Source: Acidobacteriota bacterium
GTDB taxonomy: Bacteria; Acidobacteriota; Terriglobia; Terriglobales; Acidobacteriaceae
NCBI GenBank assembly: GCA_003225515.1
Contig: QIAK01000431.1
Location: 1-8,713, forward strand
DNA: 8,713 nucleotides
Reading direction: 5' to 3'
Shown here piece after piece: positions 1 to 5,879 of this stretch. The notes under the pieces are model-generated. The model saw only the letters and a program-made list of their open reading frames with translations. It ran no database searches and was not told where the DNA came from. The position numbers and the translations under genes are program-made. How positions within the stretch are numbered: position 1 is the first letter of the stretch; every line of letters starts with the position of its first letter.

Positions 1-384
1 CATCTTTATCTCACCTACACAGGAACCATTAAAGGATTTCAGCGTGTGTGCGAAGCGGGCAAGCCGCTGGTTACAACTGCAACGTGGGCGCAGCGCGGAC
101 GGACGCTTGTCGTCGTAGGATTCGGCCACATGCCCTCGGGCAGAGAATCTCCTACGGTAGCGCGTCCGCGGGGGATGCCAGCCGAGAAAGTGCGCGCCGA
201 GATTGGGCCGAAGATCATTGAGATGGATAGCATTATTGCGCGTTGTTGTGAAGAACTCGGATCGCGGCGCAAACTGCTGGATCATCCAGTATTAGGCCCG
301 CTTACGGGTGACCAGTGGAGGAAATTTCACCTGGTGCACGGCCTGCATCATGTGAAGCAACTTTGGCGATTACGGCAGGGTTGA
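1..384 (+). CDS. DinB-like / DUF1569 family protein, 3' portion (5' end outside window)
   Basis: The reading frame is open from base 1 and ends at TGA 382-384, giving 127 visible residues; the true start lies upstream of the window. A GTG at base 46 is in frame, but the residues before it (Tyr/Leu-rich, then GTIKGFQR) continue naturally, so this is a truncated gene and not a short one. The C-terminus carries the pattern HPVLGPLTGDQW followed by a HGLHHVKQL helix, typical of the C-terminal helix of DinB-like four-helix bundle proteins (DUF1569 group), where clustered histidines can bind a divalent metal. Members are often annotated as putative metal-dependent hydrolases or thiol-transferase relatives, but the substrate of this one cannot be read from sequence. 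It converges on the minus-strand gene at 451-1152 and shares the terminator region 402-436 with it. Confidence 0.72.
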   Translation, partial: HLYLTYTGTIKGFQRVCEAGKPLVTTATWAQRGRTLVVVGFGHMPSGRESPTVARPRGMPAEKVRAEIGPKIIEMDSIIARCCEELGSRRKLLDHPVLGPLTGDQWRKFHLVHGLHHVKQLWRLRQG

Positions 385-401
385 ACGAGAGTCAAGAAGC
401 C

Positions 402-436
402 AAAAAAAAAAAGCTCCGGAGCCAGGCTCCGGAGCT
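402..436 (-). terminator. Strong rho-independent terminator between convergent genes
   Basis: Bases 412-436 are a perfect inverted repeat: a 12-base arm, one central A, and the complementary 12-base arm. It folds as an 11-bp stem with a 3-base loop. On the minus strand the stem is followed directly by an 11-base T run (the A run at 402-412), the classic intrinsic terminator. It starts 15 bases after the stop of the coiled-coil protein gene at 451. On the plus strand the stem is followed only by a weaker T-rich stretch (ATTTGTTTG), so it may also stop transcription from the DinB-like gene, less efficiently. Confidence 0.93.
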
Positions 437-450
437 CGATTTGTTTGGGA

Positions 451-1152
451 CTACTCGCGTATGGAGTTTGGAGCGCCAGCCTTACGCGCCGCTTCCTGCA
501 TCTCGTCGAGTTTCTGCTTGGCCTCGTCGAGGGCTTTTTGCTTGTCGGCGATTTCCTGTTTGTACTGCGCGTCCTGTTTGTCCCAGTCGGCGGAGTTCCG
601 CATGCGGTTGCCCGCGTCGGCATACATCGCCGCCGCTCGGATCTGGTATTCGCGCTGCAGCACGTCGAACTCGCGCGTGAGCAGAGAAATTTGCTCCTTC
701 TGCGCGTTAATCTTTTCTTCCATTTGTTTCCAGGCAGTCTGCTTGGCCGCTGGGTCATCAGGAGCCTGAGTCTTATTGGCGTTCAGCGGGGCTTTGTCAG
801 CAGTGTCTGTTTTGCTTTCCGCCGTTTTAGTGTCAGTGGTAGCCTTGGCGTCGTTCGCGGCCGGCGTCGCGCTATCCGGTTCTGCTGGTTTGGTTTGGGA
901 AGTCGCCGTGGTAGTAGCCGTCGTCTGGCCTACGACAGAGAGCTTGTCGGTTTTCGGCATGTTGTCGTTGTCGAAAACTTTCGGCTTCGAGGTCGCTCCC
1001 GGATCTTTACGGATTTGCCGGGCATAGTCACCGAGGGACGAGCCGGAAGAAGAATTCTGCGAAGCCGCAGGAGCCTGATTCTGGGCAGCTCCAATGCCAG
1101 CCAAGCTCATAAATAAGACCAAGCCAATTCCACTGCATGCGATACGTTTCAT
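451..1152 (-). CDS. Secreted hypothetical protein with C-terminal coiled coil
   Basis: The 233-residue product starts with a signal peptide (MKR, hydrophobic stretch about residues 9-20, cleavage likely after GIGAA near residue 23), so it is probably periplasmic. Residues 40-75 hold SLGDYARQIRKDP and VFDNDNMP; a similar 'LGD-ARQ ... VF-NDN-P' pattern recurs, from memory, in many secreted acidobacterial proteins of unknown function. Residues 76-136 are a Thr/Ala/Lys-rich low-complexity linker. Residues 137-226 are a charged, heptad-like helix predicted to form a coiled coil. An upstream in-frame GTG (1161) exists, but it lies inside the Shine-Dalgarno sequence AAGGTG (1164-1159). That sequence sits 6 bases before the ATG at 1152, so ATG 1152 is the better start. 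The gene follows the PAS protein by about 100 bases and ends at a strong terminator. Function unknown; a structural or scaffold role is only a guess. Confidence 0.85.
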   Translation of the reverse strand: MKRIACSGIGLVLFMSLAGIGAAQNQAPAASQNSSSGSSLGDYARQIRKDPGATSKPKVFDNDNMPKTDKLSVVGQTTATTTATSQTKPAEPDSATPAANDAKATTDTKTAESKTDTADKAPLNANKTQAPDDPAAKQTAWKQMEEKINAQKEQISLLTREFDVLQREYQIRAAAMYADAGNRMRNSADWDKQDAQYKQEIADKQKALDEAKQKLDEMQEAARKAGAPNSIRE

Positions 1153-1158
1153 GATTTT

Positions 1159-1164
1159 CACCTT
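1159..1164 (-). promoter_or_regulatory. Ribosome binding site deciding the start at 1152
   Basis: The minus strand reads AAGGTG, then 6 bases, then ATG (1152-1150). The competing in-frame GTG at 1161-1159 is part of this sequence and has no SD of its own. Confidence 0.7.
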
Positions 1165-1254
1165 TTCACTACCCTGAAATCTATTCGCCGGCAGGCAATA
1201 CGCCTAACGGTTGATAATCGAAGTCGATCGATGTTGCCATTCAATCCCTGCCAT

Positions 1255-2172
1255 TCAGTCCAAAGAGCTTCCCGCCGATGCTGCATGAGCGGCAGGCTGC
1301 GCCGTCAAAAATCCTCCAATGCTGCGATTCAGTTGTGATGCCTCGTGCGCAATATCGCTGGCCAGTTGCATCGTCATTTCAGGATCGCGGCTATTGGCAA
1401 GCTGCTGCGCGTATCCGGAAATTGTGGCCAATGAGGTGCGCAATTGCAGCGCCATTTCCGCCGAGATTTCGCCTTGTAATTCCTGATGGCGCCGGATTCG
1501 TTCGAGTTCGCTGAGATCGTTGATCAGGCACGCCACACCGAGCAGGCTCTGATCTGGAGAGGGGATGGCAGAAATCGTTACTGCGATAGAACGTTTTTCT
1601 CCCGCTGGAGTCTCGTATTCGGCTTCAACCTGCCGCCGCTTACTATGCTCTTGCAGCACGGAGCGGATCTCATCGGCCAGGCACACCGGTTCGCTTCCAT
1701 TACTGATCGAGCCCTCTGAATCGCCCGTCAACGTTGAATGGCCGGAATTGACCAGCGCACCGCGAAAAATATCATCCGCACCCATTCCAGTGGCGGAGGC
1801 AAAGCCCAGAATAGCTTTCGCCGCCGGGTTCGCGGTCTTAACCAATCCATTGCTGCCAAAAACCAGCACGCCGCAGGACAGATTGGAGAGCACGGTCTGG
1901 CTGAAGTTGTCGCTAATGAGCGCACGCTGCTGCTCGGCCTTGGTTTGCACCTGCAGCTCATGCTTCTGTTGCTTCAGTTGCTGGATCACCGTGTTGTAGA
2001 GATGCAGCGGCAACGTATCCAATGTCGGCACGGGAGCGGAGGAAAAATCGCGCTCCTCGGCAATGGTTTTCTTCAGCATGCGAATGAACAGCAAACCCAG
2101 CAGGAACGCAGTCGCCGCGCAGAAGAACACAAGCGACGCCCGCAGCAGAATTGGGTTTCCCAGTAACCTCAC
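1255..2172 (-). CDS. Membrane-anchored PAS protein with degenerate HisKA helix (pseudo-histidine kinase)
   Basis: The product is 305 residues. One transmembrane helix lies at about 10-31, followed by a charged coiled-coil linker (about 55-90), a PAS-like domain (about 92-225: NLSCGVLVFGSNGLVKTANPA through the SLLGVACLINDLSELE strand), and a HisKA-like helical pair (226-290). The H-box AHELRTPL appears as ALQLRTSL at 241-248, so the phospho-acceptor histidine is Leu242. No HATPase domain follows; the protein ends 15 residues after the second helix. It therefore cannot autophosphorylate in the usual way, though it could still sense, dimerise or scaffold. The start is GTG 2172, which overlaps the pilD stop as GTGA and has GGAGGG five bases upstream. 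The frame stays open to 2325, but that stretch is the out-of-frame end of pilD. Coupling to pilD suggests a role in pilus or type II secretion regulation, as PilS has elsewhere; this is inference. Confidence 0.83.
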   Translation of the reverse strand: MRLLGNPILLRASLVFFCAATAFLLGLLFIRMLKKTIAEERDFSSAPVPTLDTLPLHLYNTVIQQLKQQKHELQVQTKAEQQRALISDNFSQTVLSNLSCGVLVFGSNGLVKTANPAAKAILGFASATGMGADDIFRGALVNSGHSTLTGDSEGSISNGSEPVCLADEIRSVLQEHSKRRQVEAEYETPAGEKRSIAVTISAIPSPDQSLLGVACLINDLSELERIRRHQELQGEISAEMALQLRTSLATISGYAQQLANSRDPEMTMQLASDIAHEASQLNRSIGGFLTAQPAAHAASAGSSLD

Positions 2173-3094
2173 CAGAGCCCTCCATACCAGTGCAGGAAAC
2201 GGTTGCCGAAAAAGAAAGCGATGACGGCCATGCTCCCGAGAAAGACTCCAAAAGGCATCTGGTAATTGCGGTAGACCACACCACCTGCGCCGATTGCCAT
2301 CCGCGGCGCCGGGCTGCCTGCGCATTCGCCAATCTCTTCATGTAGCGATGCGTTCGCTTCAGCCACACTATGAAAACCGTGGAGAGTCCAAAGAATGATC
2401 CCGCCAGCGACGCCGTAAAAATAGTGAAGATCGTCAGCTTGATACCCAGGAACGCGCCCACCATGGCCATGAGCTTCACGTCGCCAAAGCCCATGCCTTC
2501 GTTGCCCCTCCAACGCAGATAAATCGCGCCCGCTCCGTAGATGAACGAAGCCCCCACAGCCGCACCCAGCAGGGAATCGAGCAGGGACATCATCCGGATC
2601 GATAGATCGCCGCTGAAGGGCAGATTCACCAGGCCAGGCAGAAATTGTGCAGCCAGATCGTTTACCGGAACCAACAGACTGAAGACAACGCCAAGGGCGA
2701 GTCCGGGAAGCGTCAGCTTATCCGGCAGCAGCTTGGTTTCGGCATCGGTGAAAATCAGGCCCAGCAGCAAAAACGCAAGCGTGCAATATTTCAGCGTGGA
2801 AAGCGTCAGACCGAAATACGAGTAACAGGCCAGAAATAGAAGGCCCGTGAGCAGCTCAATCATCAGGTAACGCGGCGAAATCCTGGTCTTGCAATAACGG
2901 CAACGCCCGCCCAAAATCAGCCAACTCAGCAGTGGAAGATTGTCGTAGAAGGCGATTGGGTGGCTGCACTTGGGGCATGCGGATCGCGGCGTCACCACCG
3001 ACAATCCCAATGGAAGTCGATAGATACACACATTCAGAAAGCTGCCGAAGGCCAGCCCGAAGAGAAATATCGCCGATGCTATGACAGGTTCCAC
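2169..3094 (-). CDS. pilD: Prepilin peptidase (A24A, PilD/GspO), frameshifted near the C-terminus
   Basis: PilD-type enzymes are inner-membrane aspartyl proteases that cleave and N-methylate type IV prepilins and type II secretion pseudopilins. Visible here are the N-terminal GSFLNVCIYRLP segment, the zinc-binding CPKC (40, 43) and CRYC (65, 68) pairs of the A24 N-terminal domain, catalytic Asp117 (FTDAETKLLPDKLTLPG), and Asp205 in GMGFGDVK, plus several membrane segments. The start is GTG 3094. The N-terminal frame is convincing to about residue 270 (near 2285) and then turns into non-membrane sequence ending at 1958. The expected last segment, MPFGVFLGSMAVIAFFFG and a Trp-rich end, lies in the -1 frame and stops at TGA 2169. 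One missing base, or two extra, near 2274-2287 would join them into about 307 residues. The GTGA overlap with the next gene confirms 2169 as the original stop. Either a sequence error or a recent mutation; all catalytic residues precede the break. Confidence 0.88.
2178..2183 (-). promoter_or_regulatory. Strong RBS inside the pilD 3' end, for the PAS gene
   Basis: The minus strand reads GGAGGG, then CTCTG, then GTG (2172). The GTG overlaps the pilD TGA (2171-2169) by three bases in a GTGA arrangement, the layout of translational coupling. It fixes the PAS gene start. Confidence 0.75.
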
Positions 3095-3182
3095 GTTGTC
3101 TCGAAGATCTCGCTGAGAGCAAGGCGCGCCTGTAGACGCGAGCTTCTCCTGAAGAACGCTGCAACTCCCAGTTCTTGATTGG

Positions 3183-3212
3183 ATTATAAGTCGATCGTGC
3201 CGGGAGGACTAA
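3183..3212 (-). promoter_or_regulatory. Candidate sigma70-type promoter for pilD and downstream genes
   Basis: The minus strand shows a perfect TATAAT at 3188-3183, preceded by a weak -35 TTAGTC (3212-3207) with an 18-base spacer. Transcription would start near 3176, leaving a leader of about 80 bases before GTG 3094. The -10 match is strong and the -35 poor. It lies in the 287-base gap between the GT2-like gene and pilD, which is consistent with pilD opening a new transcription unit. Confidence 0.5.
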
Positions 3213-3381
3213 GGTACTGAAGTCATTGTCCGAACGGTCAAGGGGTGCGTAAGAGATTGATCATCAGGCCCTTAAGCTGGAACCTGGCGTCAGGCTGATC
3301 GCCAAAGTGATAGGTTCCGCAGTAACTGGCACTCGTGGCCTCACCGACGCTCGAGAGCAGCCAGGCCCACCCAAAATCGGC

Positions 3382-3870
3382 TCATGGAAAGACAAAGCGC
3401 AAGAGCTCTCCCTTTAGTGGCAGCGCCGAAGACTCGTCAGCAGGAAAGTTTCCGGCCCACCTGTTCCAATTGGGAGGAACGAGGCGCGTCTGGGCAGCGG
3501 GGACGTCGATCCATCCCTCAGTGGTTTCTTCGCGGAGAAAGACCGAGAATGCCTGAGGTGTGTAGGCCTGGCCATCAAGCGATTCCGACTTCCACTCAAA
3601 CAAACTTGCCGCCAGCTTTTCAGTCAGGGACTCGTGCGGATCGAGGCAAAAGATCCAGCTTGGTTTTTCGGACCCAAGATATTCCTGCGCCGAGGCTCCT
3701 GGCCTGCCGCTCACGATCATCGCGCCATACTCGCGTGCGATCCGAACCGAGCCATCAGTCGAACCATGGTCCACTACAACAATGTCGTCACACGCATAAA
3801 GCGTCTCCAGAGCGCGGCCCAGCCGCAGACCGTCATTTTCCGTGTGCAGCAGCGCCGTGATCGAAGCCAT
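3382..3870 (-). CDS. Short GT2-like glycosyltransferase (WaaE-like nucleotide-binding half)
   Basis: The 162-residue product resembles the N-terminal GT-A fold of family 2 glycosyltransferases of the WaaE/KdtX type: ITALLHTENDGLRLGRALETL (3-23), the nucleotide-sugar strand DDIVVVDHGSTDGS (28-41, Asp34), a basic loop, and WIFCLDPHESLTEKLAASL (72-90). That last segment holds the place of the metal-binding DxD-like LDADE motif, here LDPHE with Asp77. Family enzymes are usually 240 or more residues, so this is a minimal version lacking most of the acceptor half, although its end (GELLRFVFP) looks like a natural terminus. Activity is uncertain. It begins five bases after the stop of the BON-protein gene with no good Shine-Dalgarno, so it is probably co-transcribed and coupled. 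Past its TGA the same frame stays open for 47 more codons (see findings). Confidence 0.75.
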   Translation of the reverse strand: MASITALLHTENDGLRLGRALETLYACDDIVVVDHGSTDGSVRIAREYGAMIVSGRPGASAQEYLGSEKPSWIFCLDPHESLTEKLAASLFEWKSESLDGQAYTPQAFSVFLREETTEGWIDVPAAQTRLVPPNWNRWAGNFPADESSALPLKGELLRFVFP

Positions 3871-3875
3871 GCGGA

Positions 3876-4980
3876 TTATTGCTGCGCGTCCCCCAACTTC
3901 TGGCGGTTAGCATCCGCACTGGGAGCCTGCACCACCGTGATGGGCGCCTGCAGAGTGAAGTTCAACACGGTTTCTGAAGGAAGCTTGATTTGCTGGCTTT
4001 TGGACGCAGCCTGCACGCCACCTCCAACGCCCGCGCCGGCAGCGGTTCCAATCGCGGCGCCCTTGCCGCCGCCTGCGATGGCGCCGATAATGCCGCCGAG
4101 GATCGCGCCACCGCCGACTTTCTCAGCCGTATTCTTGCCGCGCGAACTTCCTTGCTTCCGGTACTGGTCGGTCTGAAGGCTATAGGTCTTGCCGCCCGAT
4201 GAAAGTGTGTCCAGTTGCAACACGACCACCGATTGCCCAGCAAACTTGCCCGCACTCTTCACGTCCACAAGATGGCCGACGACCTCAACGCCCGCGGGCA
4301 CCGCTTCCTGTCCGTCCGAGTCGAGAGCGGTGTTCAAGGTGGCGTGGAACGTGTCTCCAGTTTGGTTTTTCTCGCTGTCGATGGGATCGATCAAGCGCAC
4401 CGTCAGCTGCGTGCCCTGGCGAGGGCGGAGGTAGGGGAGGCGGCGCCTGGGAGGCAACATGATCCGCCGCAGGGGCCGGCTGCGATCCGGAGTCCGCAGG
4501 CGGATCATTCGTAACGGTCTGCTTATCGTTCGAGTCACTCGGGGAATTATTGGCAGCGATTGAACTAGCAGACAAGCGGCCCCTGCTGGTCTTCTTTCCC
4601 GCGACTGGCTTTGCTTTTCCATCGGGCGAAGCTCCGGATGCCCGAACGGAAGGCGCAGCCTGCGGCGGCGCCTCAGGCGGCGTAACTGCAGCCGAATTCC
4701 CGACTTGCAGATTGTTGATAACTGTTTTTACGCCGGGAGTGGACCCCGCCTGCCGGCCCGCCGCTTCCCGCTGCGCATCGTTATCGACTCTGCCGGCGAG
4801 CGTCACTACGCCGGCCTCGGCCTGCACCGTCAGTTGCTTGGTTGCGAGGCCGGAATCCTGGCTGAACTTGCCTTGAATGTCGCTGGAAATCTTAGCGTCG
4901 TCGGGTTTGCGGGCGCAGCCTACGCCCACTCCGAGAATGATGGCCAGAAGGGAAGACACGAACACGGAATTCGATTTCAT
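3876..4980 (-). CDS. BON-domain lipoprotein with glycine-zipper C-terminus, frameshifted in the middle
   Basis: The N-terminal frame (4980 to about 4417) encodes a signal with a probable lipidation Cys22 (the lipobox GVGC is imperfect). A BON domain follows at about 28-93 (DDAKISSDIQGKF, GVVTLAGRVDNDAQREAA, GVKTVINNLQV), then an Ala/Pro/Ser-rich linker ending PPPLPPPSPG. BON domains bind phospholipid and occur in envelope-stress proteins such as OsmY. The second frame (to TAA 3876) encodes a beta-rich domain, GTQLTVRLIDPIDSEK onward, and a glycine zipper (GGGAILGGIIGAIAGGG..., about 288-322 of the joined protein). Removing one G from the GGG at 4416-4414 reads PSPGTQLTVRL and gives one 367-residue protein, so these are two halves of one gene. 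A gene finder would report two overlapping ORFs, 4285-4980 and 3876-4622. The start ATG 4980 has AGGAG seven bases upstream. Likely role: envelope integrity; no partner is evident. Confidence 0.82.
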
Positions 4981-4986
4981 ACTCGA

Positions 4987-4991
4987 CTCCT
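4987..4991 (-). promoter_or_regulatory. RBS of the BON lipoprotein gene
   Basis: AGGAG on the minus strand stands six to seven bases before ATG 4980 and confirms that start. Confidence 0.65.
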
Positions 4992-5096
4992 GACGCCTGC
5001 GAGTGTGGCACGCAACGTCCAGTACAGTTTAGATGCAGCAAGGGTATCGTGCAGATGTAAATGCGAGGACGGGAAGTGCCGGACGTGGTGATGTGG

Positions 5097-5600
5097 TCAG
5101 GGGCGTCTTGCCCCTGCCGCTCTAGTGGATGAACGTGTAGTCGACGATTGACGCCGCCAGCCCGCCGTTCTCCGGTTGAGCCGCATTTTCCGGCGTGGCA
5201 GCGTCTTCGGCATTTCAAACACCATCTCAATTAGCGCATTCACGGGAAGCTGCTGGGGTCCGTTGAAAAGCACTCCGCTCTGGCTGATGTTTTCGATGAT
5301 TCCCTCATACCATGTGCTGGTCTTGTTGACGCGGTAGCGCAGAGGAATGTCGAGCTTCAGACGACGCGCGCGCGGTACCCACGAAGGCCGTTTCTCGCGC
5401 GCATGGCTGCGACGGACGGCGGTCTCGGGCTTGGCATGCTCCACGCGCTGGGTTCGGCGCATGGTCGTCCAGTCATACTTATATTCCGCGGCGCACAGCA
5501 GGCAGACCTGATAGTAGTCGCCATCCGCACCACGGCGCGGCCATGAAAACTCGTGCGAGCAGCGCCCAAGCATAAGCACATCCATGAATTTTTGAGCCAT
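5097..5600 (-). CDS. Zinc-ribbon/PilZ domain protein with damaged C-terminal half
   Basis: The N-terminus (residues 12-50) has CSHEFSWPRRGADGDYYQVC and LLCAAEYKYDW, with cysteines at 14, 33 and 36 plus His16, suggesting a small zinc ribbon. Residues 77-131 start a PilZ domain: a basic RARR cluster at the c-di-GMP-binding N-terminal arm, then NISQSGV (104-110), the [D/N]xSxxG motif, then IEMVFEMP. After residue 131 the frame yields Arg-rich sequence with no PilZ character and runs to 5097. The expected ending, LAASIVDYTFIH, is present in another frame, at about 5207-5122 (stop TAG 5122-5124). The intervening 'V-C-G-x-VVR' strands of PilZ are absent in all three frames, so a frame-changing deletion, not just one indel, is likely. 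The start ATG 5600 has GGAAG nine bases upstream. c-di-GMP binding by the product is doubtful. Confidence 0.78.
   Translation of the reverse strand: MAQKFMDVLMLGRCSHEFSWPRRGADGDYYQVCLLCAAEYKYDWTTMRRTQRVEHAKPETAVRRSHAREKRPSWVPRARRLKLDIPLRYRVNKTSTWYEGIIENISQSGVLFNGPQQLPVNALIEMVFEMPKTLPRRKMRLNRRTAGWRRQSSTTRSSTRAAGARRP
5098..5116. repeat. GC-rich perfect hairpin after the PilZ gene
   Basis: CAGGGGC, loop GTCTT, GCCCCTG: a perfect 7-bp stem with a 5-base loop, just past the original PilZ stop (5122) and upstream of the BON gene. No T run follows on either strand, so it is not a canonical intrinsic terminator. It could protect the mRNA 3' end, act as a rho-dependent pause, or be one copy of a dispersed REP-like palindrome. 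Confidence 0.55.
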
Positions 5601-5696
5601 ATCTAATTACTTCCGGGTCCGGGAGAGCCCTCGGATGCACGCTCATCATCGCTCGAACCAACAACTTTGAATAGGTTACTTTCGTGCATCATTTTT

Positions 5697-5710
5697 GTAC
5701 GTGAGCGTAC
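5697..5710. promoter_or_regulatory. Small inverted repeat in the divergent intergenic region
   Basis: GTACG-TGAG-CGTAC, five-base arms around four bases, lies in the 279-base gap between the divergent PilZ gene and mobA, next to a T5 run. The position would suit an operator. The arms are short enough to occur by chance. Nothing else gene-like is visible in this gap. Confidence 0.25.
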
Positions 5711-5867
5711 GAAGCCGCTTCGATTCACGCAGTTAGCCTGTGGAACCCAGCGTTCTGACGGTAAGGACGATGAGCCGGAGGTTCCAAGCCACGGAACTGC
5801 GTTTTGTCGCAGCGGCCAGTAGCACGTCAGATGGATTTCGGCACCAAGGAGTGACTCGCGATCCGTG

Positions 5868-5873
5868 TATCAT
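5868..5873 (+). promoter_or_regulatory. Candidate -10 box for a leaderless mobA transcript
   Basis: TATCAT (five of six matches to TATAAT) is followed by six bases and then ATG 5880, so transcription would start at or next to the start codon. No clear -35 is seen at 16-18 bases. No Shine-Dalgarno is placed for the ATG: the only AAGGAG (5846-5851) is 28 bases away. Confidence 0.42.
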
Positions 5874-5879
5874 CGCGGC

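Noticed and set aside
445..1116. A plus-strand open frame of 223 codons
   Set aside because: Opposite the secreted coiled-coil gene, which has a signal peptide, an RBS and a terminator; the plus-strand translation is Arg/Val/Phe-rich without any domain.
1235..1257. A 9-base direct repeat TGCCATTCA (14-base offset) between the PAS and coiled-coil genes
   Set aside because: Only two short copies, one including a stop codon; within chance expectation for this length of sequence.
1958..2273. The tail of the pilD N-terminal frame as a real C-terminal domain
   Set aside because: It overlaps the PAS gene, has no membrane or domain character, and the true pilD ending is present in the -1 frame.
2274..2287. 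Programmed -1 ribosomal frameshifting in pilD
   Set aside because: No slippery heptamer or evident downstream pseudoknot, and two other genes nearby are also broken; mutation or sequence error is simpler.
2173..2325. An N-terminal extension of the PAS protein
   Set aside because: The extension is out-of-frame pilD sequence; GTG 2172 has a strong RBS and the GTGA overlap.
3382..3384. TGA recoding (selenocysteine) at the end of the GT2-like gene
   Set aside because: No hairpin resembling a SECIS element directly after it, and no reason for Sec in this protein; chance openness is more likely.
3634..4176. A plus-strand open frame rich in Pro/Ala
   Set aside because: Antisense to the glycine-zipper coding sequence; its composition is the mirror of the Gly/Ala repeats.
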